Assembly (NCBI GenBank): GCA_029641185.1
Contig: JAPWGK010000009.1
Location: 1,066,501-1,130,500 of the forward strand
DNA from: Pseudofabraea citricarpa
Taxonomy: Eukaryota > Ascomycota > Leotiomycetes > Helotiales > Dermateaceae
Length of the DNA stretch: 64,000 nt
Reading direction: 5' to 3'
The notes below the pieces were generated by a model, which worked only from the letters and a program-made list of their open reading frames with translations, had not been told where the DNA came from and searched no databases. This document shows, in pieces, positions 42,640 to 53,988 of this stretch. Position 1 is the stretch's first letter. Each line of letters starts with the position of its first letter. Position numbers and translations under genes: made by a program.

Positions 42640-43538
42640 CAATGGAACAGGCGCCGGTGGATGCGTATCTGTACGTTCCCTGACCCCCCCTCACGTTCTG
42701 CACACTTAGGTACACAATTCAACCGGCATTTATTGAGCTTCCCGGATTCGACTTGCAGGGTGCCAGCTAGATGATTTTGTGGACAACGCTCCTAGTATCA
42801 GATTGCTTGTAGGTCGAGGAACTTCTCGGCTCTTTCTATAAACATAGGTTGCGCTTCGACGGATTTGTTGTATTTTCCTTCGAATACCCAGCGCTTTGGT
42901 CCCCTTTCGTTTCTCCTCTTAGCATGCAAGTTGTTCATAGCAGTTTATCTAACCCAATGCCAAAATCATCCAAAATGAACATTGGCGAAAGTGACATTGA
43001 TGTCATTAATTTACTTCTTAGTGGCTTCATTGCTACGTGTTCCATTGTGCCCATTGTCGACTTTTTCGAGGTTTGGCATGGACATGAGCTACTGCTTTAA
43101 GCTTACTTGATTTGAATTCTTCTTACATTGATCCAAGAAGAGAGCCCAAAGGCGTACCCCAAGTGAGTACCTACCTAGGTAGGTACCTAGTGAATACGGT
43201 CTCGTTTACCTGGACTCTCGGCTAGTTCGCGTTCCGCGTTCCTTCCTCAGATAAAATCTTGTTTGCCATATTGCGCACCAATCTCACAAAAGAAGAATCA
43301 AAACATTGCGGCATCTGGATTCATGAAACGAATCTTCTTCTGTTCTACAGGCTGGCATGATTGTTTGAAGTCGGCAAGTGGTTTGATGGGAGAGCAGACA
43401 CGATAGTAAACCAACACGCACAACACGGATTCAAATCTACTTTCTCCAAACCTAAGACTCAAAATCCTTGTCAGCTCAAGGCTCCTGTTCTCATATATTC
43501 CAAATCTCATTAACTTTTCTCGATCAGCTCATATCATC
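42640..43538. other. Intergenic region before the DUF6604 gene
   Basis: About 0.9 kb with no convincing gene. It contains a perfect 20-bp palindrome at 43167-43186. The last few hundred bases are the promoter and leader of the DUF6604 gene. Confidence 0.4.
43167..43186. repeat. Perfect 20-bp palindrome with CCTAGG centre
   Basis: GTACCTACCTAGGTAGGTAC reads the same on both strands. Related shorter forms (CCTAGGTAG, TAGGTACCTA) occur at about 30655-30679, 46242-46251 and 59138-59146. It could extrude as a cruciform or bind a dimeric factor; both are inference. Confidence 0.9.
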
Positions 43539-46079
43539 ATGGACAAGTTCGAAACATTTGGGACATATCAGCTTTACAAAGCCGGCCAGCAAAAGTTCAC
43601 TACTTGGCTTGTACGGACAGCAAGGAGGTACGAAGGTCAACTAAATTTGTCAACATCCACCACAGAAAAGCAAATACCAAAGGGTCCTACTAAGTCGACC
43701 TGCCTAGTTCATTATACCCAGTTGGAGGAGCTCGCTACTATTGTTGTTTCCAATGCACCATCAGAGAAGATTCCTGTCAGCATTTTACAAACGCTACGAG
43801 ATGTCATTACTAGGCGCCGCCAATCTTCTTTGTTCTTTCAAAGAAAGGTTGATAAGATCCAGGACAAATTCGCATACGAAGCAATCCAGAGGAGCAACGC
43901 AGGCCACCTTCACATCATTGGCCTCTTAGAGAACATACTGAAGCTTCTTGAGAACAAGGTAAAAGTCACAGCTGTAAAAGAACACCCAAAGAAGGACGAT
44001 GATGGAATCTGTATGAGCAGAAATGAAGCTCAGCTTTGCAACGTGTTTGAGGTTTTGGAAGTAGAGGAAACGCGTCAACAACCTTCAGTTCATGAGGATT
44101 TCTCAGACCCAGAGTCCAGACCCAAACCGAACAAGAACCGAGCTCAGAGAAGAACCAAGAAACAATCTTCTGCAAAGAAAACCAAAGGACTGTATTCAGG
44201 GTCATCTAGCGCTGATATAGATGCGGCAATCGCAGATCTGGAATATGAGATGGAAGTAAACGATTCTGATATATTCATGCTACTCTACTGCTTCTTTGAA
44301 GACTTCAACCAGATACGCGAATGTCTTCAAGAGCGTTGGTGCGATTACGATGATGGATATTTGAGTCTAAGTACTATGGGTGTTGTTACAAATACCGCTT
44401 TCGACATATTCCAACGATCTGAAAAGGAGCTTTATGCTCAAATATCGAGAGGCAGTGGTCTTCGAAACTACGAAAACATAGCCCATAAGCTTGTTAACAA
44501 CCTCGTCAAATCCTCAATCTACAAGGATAGCCCTGAGGAAGACGGGTTTTCAGAAGCACACTGGGTTTGCTGGCCGCTTTACGTGCAAATTACACATATC
44601 CTCAACACTCTCCCACGGAATACGGACGTTCGTACTTTGATGACGAATCTTATGACAATGCCTGTTAACCACACGCATGATAAAAACGGCAATTCTATAA
44701 GGTGCGGTACGTTTCGTTATTTGCGAGACATTATTTGTGCGGTCTGCTTCTTCGATAGCTATAAGATAATTAAAGAGCAACAAGGTTCTGGTCTGTTTGC
44801 AGAGGACGAGTTAAGCCGTGGTATCTCTGAGATGCTAGTAACTAGAGAGATACCTCTTTGGCTCCTCCTCTCTTTCCAAGTATACTTGGATATTCGTCGA
44901 ATCCTAGAGTCGATAAGAAGGCCATATTACGAGTTACTCGCAGCAGGGTCCCGTGCTATTGCGACTTTGGAGGAATTCATTGAGGATGCATCGACCATGT
45001 CTGGCTCGCCCTACGAATCACATATTGAGAACGTCTTAGCGGATTTACACTTCTGGATTGGTGATGACGACCATTTCCCGACTGTCACGCGCGTTCACTC
45101 GTTTCCTTATCATCCAATACTTTGTGGGATTATGCATTTCCGCTTCAACTCCACTATGCATCAGCTAGGCATCCAAGCATGCAATTGGCAACCAGCAGTA
45201 TTGGATGCAGCCCATATTTACAATGCTGTCAGACAAGAAATTCCAGGATCCCAACCATGGAAAGATATGAATGCGCTCATCGCAATTCATGGCCCTGAGC
45301 ACATCTTTGTTGGTGGGCTTCCAAAAACACCAAACGATTACTACAAGCGATATAAAATGGCATTAGGAATCAGTGCCGCTATGTTCAGCAAGGAAGGATC
45401 CCATTCGCGCCGTAAAAATCAGCATCAGACTATCTTCTCAACTAAGGGAGCTCGGTTTCTGACACCTACCTCAACTGTGTCTAACACATTCCACAAGAGA
45501 TATTGTCACAGGCATTGCATAAACTGCTACACTAGCCACCCAGTCCTTACCTTACCTATTGTCGAGTCTCTGGTAGGAGAGACCACTCACTTCCAACCCT
45601 TGCTTGAGGAGGTACCGGATCTCGACAGCTCTTCCTTGATTGCGATGGGTTCATGTCTCAAAGAAGCCAGAATTTCGAGATCTAGAGCCGTCGCAAAGCA
45701 GTTCCAACAGTCGCATGTTCTCACACCAACACAGGTCCTTGATAGTCTCTGTGCACGTCTATCAGCTGAGCAGCCTCAGGTTCTCTTTAATTACGTATAT
45801 TTTCACCTACGTGCTGTCAAGTTGTTACAAGCGCTCTATAAGGAATTCGAAGCCCTGATAATTAAGTCCTCCACGGACCGATCCCGCTTATCAAAGGAAG
45901 ACGGCTACTGGCCATGCGTCGCGTCGTTTTTAACAGCACACATGCGAGCGGAATGTGATTGTTGCTCAGGGTCAATTGTTCACCGAGTGGAGAAAGTCAT
46001 GAACGAAGTGTTACATGAGGAGAGAGATGTTGAGATTTTTACAGTGACAAGTATCATTCGAGAGGCTTTGTTTGACTGA
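43539..46079 (+). CDS. DUF6604-domain protein, 846 aa
   Basis: A single uninterrupted exon of 846 codons begins MDKFETFGTYQLYKAGQQKF, followed by TWLVRTARRY. This opening is characteristic of fungal DUF6604 proteins (TYQLYKxGxxKFxxWL). The domain occupies about residues 10-270 and is split by a basic, disordered linker (NKNRAQRRTKKQSSAKKTK) near 200. The rest is alpha-helical with no recognisable catalytic motif. A Cys/His-containing stretch (RYCHRHCINCYTSHPVL, about 655) might bind metal. The family is expanded in filamentous ascomycetes and functionally uncharacterised. There is no signal peptide. The basic linker could act as a nuclear localisation signal. The intron-free structure is unusual beside its multi-exon neighbours and may reflect retroposition or simply family history. 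Confidence 0.83.
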   Translation: MDKFETFGTYQLYKAGQQKFTTWLVRTARRYEGQLNLSTSTTEKQIPKGPTKSTCLVHYTQLEELATIVVSNAPSEKIPVSILQTLRDVITRRRQSSLFFQRKVDKIQDKFAYEAIQRSNAGHLHIIGLLENILKLLENKVKVTAVKEHPKKDDDGICMSRNEAQLCNVFEVLEVEETRQQPSVHEDFSDPESRPKPNKNRAQRRTKKQSSAKKTKGLYSGSSSADIDAAIADLEYEMEVNDSDIFMLLYCFFEDFNQIRECLQERWCDYDDGYLSLSTMGVVTNTAFDIFQRSEKELYAQISRGSGLRNYENIAHKLVNNLVKSSIYKDSPEEDGFSEAHWVCWPLYVQITHILNTLPRNTDVRTLMTNLMTMPVNHTHDKNGNSIRCGTFRYLRDIICAVCFFDSYKIIKEQQGSGLFAEDELSRGISEMLVTREIPLWLLLSFQVYLDIRRILESIRRPYYELLAAGSRAIATLEEFIEDASTMSGSPYESHIENVLADLHFWIGDDDHFPTVTRVHSFPYHPILCGIMHFRFNSTMHQLGIQACNWQPAVLDAAHIYNAVRQEIPGSQPWKDMNALIAIHGPEHIFVGGLPKTPNDYYKRYKMALGISAAMFSKEGSHSRRKNQHQTIFSTKGARFLTPTSTVSNTFHKRYCHRHCINCYTSHPVLTLPIVESLVGETTHFQPLLEEVPDLDSSSLIAMGSCLKEARISRSRAVAKQFQQSHVLTPTQVLDSLCARLSAEQPQVLFNYVYFHLRAVKLLQALYKEFEALIIKSSTDRSRLSKEDGYWPCVASFLTAHMRAECDCCSGSIVHRVEKVMNEVLHEERDVEIFTVTSIIREALFD

Positions 46080-47222
46080 AAATATACTGTGGGAATATTG
46101 GAAGCCCGAGAGAAAAGGGATCAAGCTGACTTTATCATGTTGATATGTTTTTGAGGGTTCAACTTTTTGTCGACCATCCTTTCTACGAGCCTTTGAGTGG
46201 GCATTGTTTTAGCTAGATCATAATATGACCAGGTTTGTAAGTAGGTACCTAATTAGAACTTCATAGCAAGAATACTCTCCTTTGCCTTGGTCTTTGACCC
46301 GCGATTCGGTTCTTAAATACGAGAACTAATATTTCAAATGACATAAGAATGGGGAGGTTGAAGGAGCTTCCACTTGTACGTCGGTGGTTTCCGCGAACCT
46401 TTCGTCCTTTCTAGACCTCCAATGCGGTTTTGTGAGAATTTCTTCTTTCGACTGCGAACATCCTTGTTGCTATCGATTCTGTTTCATATACACAAGTAAA
46501 CCCTGAACTGATATCCGCCGAGGTCAAACTCATCAGCTTGTAGGCAGCGAGCTGGATGCTATCTCCTGCGCTTCATCCTCGCCCAACCTACTGATTCTGT
46601 TACGTCGGCCCCTGATGATACAACAACCATTCCAAAACGCTGTTCCTACCAGGAAGTACGAATAATAGTATAGTGTTCTAGTCTGGTATCGAAGACCTTG
46701 TGAAGTTATACTACCCGAAATTACAGACGAATTTGACTTAAAGAATAAATATGTAATTGTTTGACTTTCCTTATGCAGATGATCCAATATTACAGTTCTT
46801 ATAAGTAGCTAGATCTATTACCTACAAGTAATCATATTTAAAATGGAGTTATATGTTGGATTTTATACGTTATCCTACCTCGGAAAATAATGATAAAAAT
46901 GAAACTTCTGGCAGAACTTGAAAGAGATACTTTGAGTATCTCTCTAGAAATCAGACATCCAATCCAAATTCATTACAGTAATAATCGGATCTTGAATAGA
47001 TGCTGATTAGGATGTAGAGTCTACGAGCCTGTAACGTGTCGTTGAACAAACATCTCGGACACAGCCACTTGAAGAACCCCAGATCGAGGCTAAGCGAGAT
47101 GTGGCTCAACTCCCAAGCTGCGCGAAGCTTCGCGCTGTCGCGCATGTCTCCGTACGGGTTGTATTTCTTCCTCGTAGGCCAACTCCAAACAATGCAAATC
47201 TGCCACAGCGCTGGTCACGACC
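46080..47222. other. Intergenic region between DUF6604 gene and HIR1
   Basis: About 1.1 kb, AT-rich between 46680 and 46990. It holds the palindrome TAGGTACCTA at 46242-46251. Small open frames lack recognisable content. The HIR1 promoter should lie in the last few hundred bases. Confidence 0.4.
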
Positions 47223-50200
47223 ATGCATTTCATCAGGCCATCGTGGCTTACGCATAGCGGTATGTTCATCAGCACGAGTTGGAGCTTATTCCATTTCCAG
47301 CGCTGGGTGCCCTGAAACTGAGCAAGGCTAACTTTTGCGCTCGATGCGCCCTGATCGATTAGGTGAACAGAAAGACTTCGAGGTCTACAGCTGCCATGTA
47401 TCCCCGGACGGAAGTAGATTGGCCACAGCAGCAGGAGGTATGAGAATTGTCGACCCTCGTGGGAGGGAGGGGCCCCCGCCGCTGACACGAGTTCACAACA
47501 GATGGCTACGTTCGAATATGGTCCACCGAAGCTATCATCAACGCAACAGACCCGACTTTCACCGGCCCAAAGCAATTGTCGCATATGAGCTATCATTCTG
47601 GCACGATCCATACGGTTAGGTTCTCGCCGAACGGAAGATGGCTTGCTTCGGGCGCCGACGACAAAGTCATCTGCATTTACCATTTAGACACCAATCCGCC
47701 AGCTCACTCTGTGACGTTCGGTATGAACTGCTCAAGACTAAGAAGGTTTCAAGAGCTGATCAAATAAATCCTAGGCACGAACGAGCAACCTCCAGTGGAA
47801 AATTGGAAGATATTGAAGCGCCTGTTGGGGCATGATAATGATGTTCAAGATCTTGGTTGGGCCTATGATAACTCGATCATGGTATCAGTTGGCCTGGATT
47901 CCAAGATAGTTGTTTGGTCTGGGCACACTTTCGAGAAGCTGAAGACAATAGCGGTGCATCAGAGTATGGTCAAAGGTATCACTTTTGATCCTGCCAATAA
48001 GTTCTTTGCTACGGCCAGCGACGACCGAACAATCAGGATATTTCGATTCACTTCTCCACCACCGAATGCGACTCCTTACGACAGCATGAACAATTTTACT
48101 CTGGATCACACTATTGAGGCACCTTTTACTTCATCCCCTCTGACGACATATTTCCGACGATGCTCATGGTCCCCTGAAGGAAACCATATTGCAGCAGCGA
48201 ATGCTGTAAATGGACCTGTAAGCTCCGTTGCAATTATCAATCGACCAAACTGGGATGGAGATATCAATTTGATCGGGCACGAAGGGCCTACTGAGGTCTG
48301 CGCCTTTTCTCCTCGTCTCTTCAGTAATGGCAGAGACAGCCAGGCAACGATCGACAATCATGGTTACACAACACAGGTTCTTGTCACTGTCATTGCTTGT
48401 GCTGGTCAGGACAGGTCACTGAGTATATGGAATACAAGCACATCCAGGCCGGTGCTTATTACTCAAGATATAGCTGGGAAATCTATATCTGATTTAGCCT
48501 GGTCCCCGAATGGAGTTGTTCTCTTCACATCGAGTCTGGACGGTAGTATTGTCGCTCTAAAGTTCGAGGAGGGCGAGCTTGGATATGTAGCTGCATGGCA
48601 GGAGAACGATAAACTACTCCAGAAATACGGCGCCAATCGAAAAGGTGCTGGTGTAGTTGAAGATGTTGCGGGCTTCCGTCTAGAGGAACAGAGCAAGGCC
48701 AGCGAATTACGGGGAGCAGAGGGTAGAATGGGAGCCCTCATGGGAGACGCCGGAGTCAGCTCTTCTCCCAAAACGAATGGCAATGGAGCTACCACCCCAA
48801 TGGTTGGAGTTACTGCCACGGAACCCACCCCTGCATTGACGAATGGATCTGCGGAGGCACCTGCACCGGCACCTGTCGAAGCTGATCCCAATGCTGCGAA
48901 ACTAGCAGCAATGAAACAGCGCGTTACTATCACCAAGGAGGGCAAGAAGAGAGTAGCACCACTGCTAGTCTCGTCTTCTGGCACTGGGCAATCGTCTCTA
49001 CCTCAATCTCAACTTATGGCATCAAGTTCTAGCAACACATTAAATGATGCACCACAGTCTATCATTGATATATCAAAACCATATGATGGACTTCCTAGAG
49101 GTGGACTTGCATCCATGCTTCTCGGCAACAAACGGAAAGCAATAGTCTTGGAAGGAAACGAGGAAGAAGAACAGCCGAACAAGATTCCAAGCACGAATGC
49201 ACCGATACCTATCATGATCAACGGCGTAAATGGACTTGAGCCCGCTATGGCAATTCCACCAGTCAACGGGGTTCTTCCAACACCTGATTTCATCCGTCCG
49301 GCTGTAGTAAATCCAGTCATGTCCGTAAGCCAAGTAAGATTGGCAGTACCGAAAATTCGAAACCACATCTTACGTTCTCTTAACCGAGGCACAATACCAA
49401 CGTCTACATCTGGAATGAATGGCACGAATGGCGCGACCGAACCCCCTACTGTCTCCGAAGATGTAATATTGGAGGCTCGAAATCCCAATCCACAGCCGGC
49501 ACAAGTGAGAGATCCCTCCCGAATAAGTGCTGCGAAGCGAGGTGTTACTCTGTGGCAAGATTTCCTTCCCCGTGCCGTCATACTGGTCACCGGAAACAAA
49601 AACTTTTGGGCTGCAGCCTGCGAGGACGGGAGTATCTATGCTTGGACACCAGCTGGTCGCAGACTTCTTAATGCCATGGTCGTAGAGTCACAACCTGTTA
49701 TCATAGAGTGTAGGGGCTATTGGCTCCTATGTCTTACATCTGCGGGTATGTGTTATGTCTGGAACCTCAAAACTCTCTCTTCTCCCCACCCACCAGTCTC
49801 GCTGGGGCCAATACTCGAGATCGCAATGCATACACTAGGTCCTGCGGCTACAACTGGTCCGGGTGTTACGTCTGCTCATCTAAATTCCAATGGCCATATT
49901 ATAGTCACACTGAGCAATGGTGACGGCTACTTGTATTCGCCTAATATGTTTGTCTGGCAACGCTTATCAGAAGCTTGGTGGGCTGTGGGCAGTCAATATT
50001 GGAACTCGAATGATTCTTCCATCAGTAGTCTGCAATCCACAGCGGTTGGATCGGACGTACATCGTGATGGGGAGGTCGACGCCTCAAATATATCTGCTGG
50101 CATCATACCACATCTTGAGCGACATACCACAAATGAAGTTTTGCTCAAGGGCCGGGCGTACCATCTCCAACGGTTGATAAAAACTCTCTTGTCCAAGGAA

Positions 50201-50641
50201 GGCTTTGAAAGATTCGAGTCAGGTGTTAGCATTGCTCACTTAGAGAACAGGGTGGCCGCTGCTATGCAACTTGGTGCCAGAGAGGAATTCAGGATCTATC
50301 TCTACATGTACGCAAAGCGTCTAGGAGCCGAGGGCTTAAAGAGCAAAATCGAAGAGCTACTTAGAAACATTCTGGGTGGTATTCTACAAGAGAAGAAGGA
50401 TGGCATGCAAGTAGAAAAGGGTGAAGGGTGGATGAGCGAAGATGAGATGCTTTGCGGCTGGGAGAGGAAAGAACTCCTCAAGGGAGTTGTATTAATACTC
50501 GGTATGTTATTCTTGTTTCGTTTATTTCGGAGAGATGAGTTGCTAACTATCCATACAGGAAAATTCCGCGAGCTACAGAGGCTCACTGTCCAATATGCCA
50601 AAGTTCTTGAGATGGTTGATGATGGTGAAAACGGGTTTTAG
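47223..50641 (+). CDS. HIR1: Histone transcription regulator Hir1 (HIRA family)
   Basis: Five exons (47223-47259, 47363-47437, 47502-47720, 47775-50501, 50559-50641) encode 1046 aa. It starts MHFIRPSWLTH then FEVYSCHVSPDGSRLATAAGDG, the conserved HIRA opening. WD40 repeats run to about residue 370 (GTIHTVRFSPNGRWLASGADD, HDNDVQDLGWAYDNSIMVSVG). A B-domain KKRVAPLL near 500 should bind Asf1. The C-terminal Hira domain includes ILVTGNKNFWAAACEDGSIYAW and RLTVQYAKVLEM. The HIR complex deposits H3-H4 independently of replication and represses histone genes. The last intron (57 nt) is stop-free and in frame but has full splice signals; splicing gives LILGKFRELQRLTVQY, matching family expectation. 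The first three introns are required. Confidence 0.93.
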
Positions 50642-51152
50642 AACATGCACCGTTTGGGACACCACAATACGGTTGGCGTTCAAATGTTGCATTTCGGGAG
50701 TCATCAATGTAGGAAAAGGCGAGGCGTTTTAACAGCAGAGATTGCTCGAGGGAATTTGAGACATTTGTAATACCAGTTGTGGCTTGTCGATACTCTAGGG
50801 CTCATGAACTGCGCTCCTTCTCTACTATTTCTTGATTCTGTCTAATGTGCAAGGGAATCCATGAATTCATCGTGCCTTCCAAAGCAATTCCTACACTTAT
50901 CTAATATCCTGGCGCCATTTGTCAACTGAGAGTATCCACAAACACTTCAAGCATGATCGACTTAAACACCAATCCCGACGGGTCTATGTCCCGTTCATGT
51001 ACACATGTGCATTCGCCATCATCGAGTATATGGTCTTTTGACACTATTCTCTCCGTCCCCACTGACAACAGTTCACCGACCTCAGCTCGCACGTGGTCAA
51101 CAAGCATCAGAAATCGAGTTCCGTGGCTACCAAGTCTTACGTTATTGCGTCA
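50642..51152. other. Spacer between HIR1 and the mannosyltransferase gene
   Basis: This 511-bp stretch contains the HIR1 3' end and the promoter of the following gene. CACGTG occurs near 51089-51094. No gene seen. Confidence 0.4.
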
Positions 51153-52639
51153 ATGGCAAGTCGACTTGATTCTCTGCCTCTTTCCGTATTTCTATTAGAC
51201 TGTACTAACAGCACCCCCAGTATCTCCTCGCGGTATTTGGGGCCTACTCTTTTCGCAGCTGCATTACTTACAGTAATTTTTATTCCAATCCCTTCGGGTT
51301 CAAAACAGGACGCTACAACAACAAGATGGCGATCAGCTTACAAGTTTCCCCGTCCCTATCTACCACCATCCGATATACCAAGACCAGATCCAGTGAAGTG
51401 GCTCGAGAAGAATTCTAATAACAAATATGCTATCGCATCAGTAGGCTCGCCGAGGTTGTTAGCGATGGCAAAGTACAAACGGCCGCGAGCGGCAATCATC
51501 AGTCTTGTTCGAAACTCTGAGTTGAAGGGCATTGTGCAAAGTATGCGGCAACTAGAATCTCAGTGGAACAGGAAGGTAAGCAGGCTTCCAGAAGCACCTT
51601 GCTGGAACATATTGCTGATACGGAACAGTATCAATATGATTGGATATTCTTTAACGACGAAGCATTTTCAGAAGAATTCAAAGCCACTACTCAAAACCTA
51701 ACCGCCGCTAGATGTCATTACGAAGTAATCCCTCGAGAGCACTGGTCATTGCCTGACTGGATTGACGAAAGCAGATTCGAGAATAGTTTGGAGTATCTTG
51801 GGACCATTGGAGTTGGCAAGGGATGGATGATTAGCTATCATCACATGTGCCGTTGGAACAGCGGTTTCTTCTACAGACATCCTGCCCTGCAAGAGTATGA
51901 CTACTACTGGCGAGTAGAGCCTGATGTGAGTTGTCTTGATCTCTGATGAAGCAGCCACTAAATACTTCAGGTCCACTATTTTTGCGACATCGACTACGAT
52001 GTATTCCGGTTTATGAGAGACAACAAGCTCCGCTACGGCTTCAACATGAACATTCTCGACGACGCGCGATCATTTCCCTCATTATGGTCACGCACTCGAG
52101 CCTTCGCCACCGCAAATCCGCACCTCGTACACCCAGAAGCCGACCTCGCGTGGCTGCTAGACGACAACAACGGCGGGGAGTACAACAACTGCCAGTTCTT
52201 CTCCAACTTCGAGATCGGGGACCTAAACTTCTGGCGCGATGCCGCTAACTCGAAATACTTCGACTGGCTGGACAGAGCGGGAGGCTTCTACTACGAGCGG
52301 TTCGGCGACGCTCCTGTTCATACCCTCAGCGCAGCCATGTTTCTACCGAAGCGCGATATCTGGTTCTTTCGTGATATCGGCTACCAGCATGGTATTAACC
52401 ACCACTGCCCGCCCAACAGGCAGGATTCTTGCGCCTGCCAACCTACATCTCTCGATGAGAATTTTTATAAACTCGTCCCGATCGCGTCGCCGCAGAAGAA
52501 ACCTAGCGATACTTGTATCCGCCAATTCTTGGGCGGCGAGTGGTTGAACAAGAAGCCTGGCTGGACGCAGGATGGTGAGAAAGCCTTCGGCGGTGATGGG
52601 TATCATGGATATGAACTCTTAGGGGATGAAGTGGTTTAA
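51153..52639 (+). CDS. KRE2/KTR-family alpha-1,2-mannosyltransferase (GT15)
   Basis: Three exons (51153-51575, 51629-51925, 51971-52639) encode 462 aa. It is a type II Golgi protein: short cytosolic tail, one membrane anchor (YLGPTLFAAALLTVIFIPI, about 28-46), a stem, then the GT15 catalytic domain. Diagnostic motifs are AAIISLVRNSELKGIVQSMR, YDWIFFNDEAFSEEF, MCRWNSGFFYRHP, YYWRVEPDVHYFCDIDYD and YNNCQFFSNFEIGDL. The family transfers mannose from GDP-mannose in alpha-1,2 linkage to O- and N-glycans and glycolipids, building the cell-wall mannoprotein layer. The start at 51153 is the first ATG of the open frame. Intron 1 must be removed to join NRK to YQYDWIFF. Exon 3 is GC-rich compared with exons 1 and 2. 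Which KTR orthologue this is cannot be said. Confidence 0.92.
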
Positions 52640-53355
52640 GGTAGACCTGGAATTGGTCACGAGAAGAGGGGGCTGAGCGACATATCTGTCACCGCGTAGT
52701 AATAATCAAGAGAGAGATAGAGTTTATACAACTCCAGGTGCCGTTCCGGGTTAGGTGTAAGCGAGCAAGCAGTGTCCCCGGATCCGCACCATACGAGCAT
52801 ACCAGGTTAAATCCGATGCCGAAGATTTAATACTGCCAAGCCTACTCTTGTGTACTGTATCTGTAACGGGAATAAATTCATACCTGTTTCTATTCTCTCC
52901 TGCGTGACGCAGCAATCTGCCCTTTTAGCCTTCAGTGCTCAAGGCTGAATTATGTTACGGATTCAGGGATATAGACTCAGGATCCCCCTTTATCATTGGA
53001 TGAGCTGACTGATCTGGGTTCTTCTCCTCAACTTGGCACGGGAAATTGGCACGGTGGATCGCCAATGAGCCGCAAACATCTTGTTTGCTTTTTGCCTCTG
53101 GGGAAGTCGTCAGTTCATCTCATCAATCTTACCTTGGCTAGTTCTTCTCCACTCAGGATTGATGTACAGAGGAATACCCAACTCGACTTCTTGGGAGCCG
53201 AGGACCCGCATTCGCGGAAAGAATAAATCGTTATAAAAGGGGCCTCTCTCGTTCCTTCCCCGTTCCGATGTCCTCATCTCTACTCTCACGATTAACAGGT
53301 GCAAAGAAATCAATTCATATTCCCAAACGTAGTCTTCTCTTTTCTTTCGATCGAA
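52640..53355. other. Spacer and promoter of the small secreted protein gene
   Basis: About 0.7 kb between two plus-strand genes. The only clear element is the TATA box listed at 53232-53239. No other gene is visible. Confidence 0.4.
53232..53239 (+). promoter_or_regulatory. TATA box of the small secreted protein gene
   Basis: TATAAAAG lies 117 bp upstream of the ATG at 53356 and is followed by a GGGGCC and pyrimidine-rich leader. A strong TATA box suggests inducible rather than housekeeping expression; that is inference. Confidence 0.6.
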
Positions 53356-53988
53356 ATGCAGATCCCTAAGATGCTCGCCCTCGCGGCTCTCGCAACCAAC
53401 ACCCTCGCAAACCTCGACTCTGTCGCTTGCGATGGCATCGGCTCCTGCATAAACTCGTCCAACTGCAACTACAGCGGCGGCTATGCCTGTGCGGGCGTAG
53501 GGGACCTCACGGATCAGCAGGCTGCTTCGGCCAAGGTCGATATGTTTAGTGGATTGTCCATCGCGAGTCGTGCTACCGATGAGGAGTTTCCTGCAGACTG
53601 TGATTTGAATAATCCGTCTCCAACGAGTGTCAAGATCGTATGTCCTCTTTTTCTTCTCCCTTCTAGTTTTGATGTTGGTTCTTGGGGGCCGGGATTATGG
53701 ATTGGGGATGAGAGGGCTGACTGTGATGCGTAGAAACTGGAGAAATTCGACGCTACGTTTTATGGTTATATAGATTATACGTGTACGGAGACGACGTTGG
53801 TTACGGAGTGTTATAATACCTTCCGGAATCCTTCTATGTATGTATCTCCTCGTCATCAAATCACTACTTTCCAGGCTGGACTTTCTTGCTGATCCCTCTT
53901 CCCGCTTAGGTTTTATCTGTGTAAGGTTGTTAAGCAGGGAGTTACTTGTAGCCCTCAAGGCACTATTACTTCACCTTCTGCTTGTTAA
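53356..53988 (+). CDS. Small cysteine-rich secreted protein
   Basis: Three exons (53356-53637, 53734-53837, 53910-53988) encode 154 aa. A signal peptide covers about residues 1-19 (MQIPKMLALAALATNTLAN). The mature chain has ten cysteines: VACDGIGSCINSSNCNYSGG and YACAG near the N-terminus, ADC in the middle, then TC, EC, LC, TC and the C-terminal AC, enough for five disulfides. Two possible N-glycosylation sites (NSS, NYS) overlap the first cysteine group. There is no membrane or GPI segment. Codon use in exon 1 is GC-rich, while exons 2 and 3 are AT-richer. No family is recognised. The size, cysteine content and TATA-box promoter fit a secreted, possibly host-interaction protein, but nothing in the sequence proves that role. 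Confidence 0.8.
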
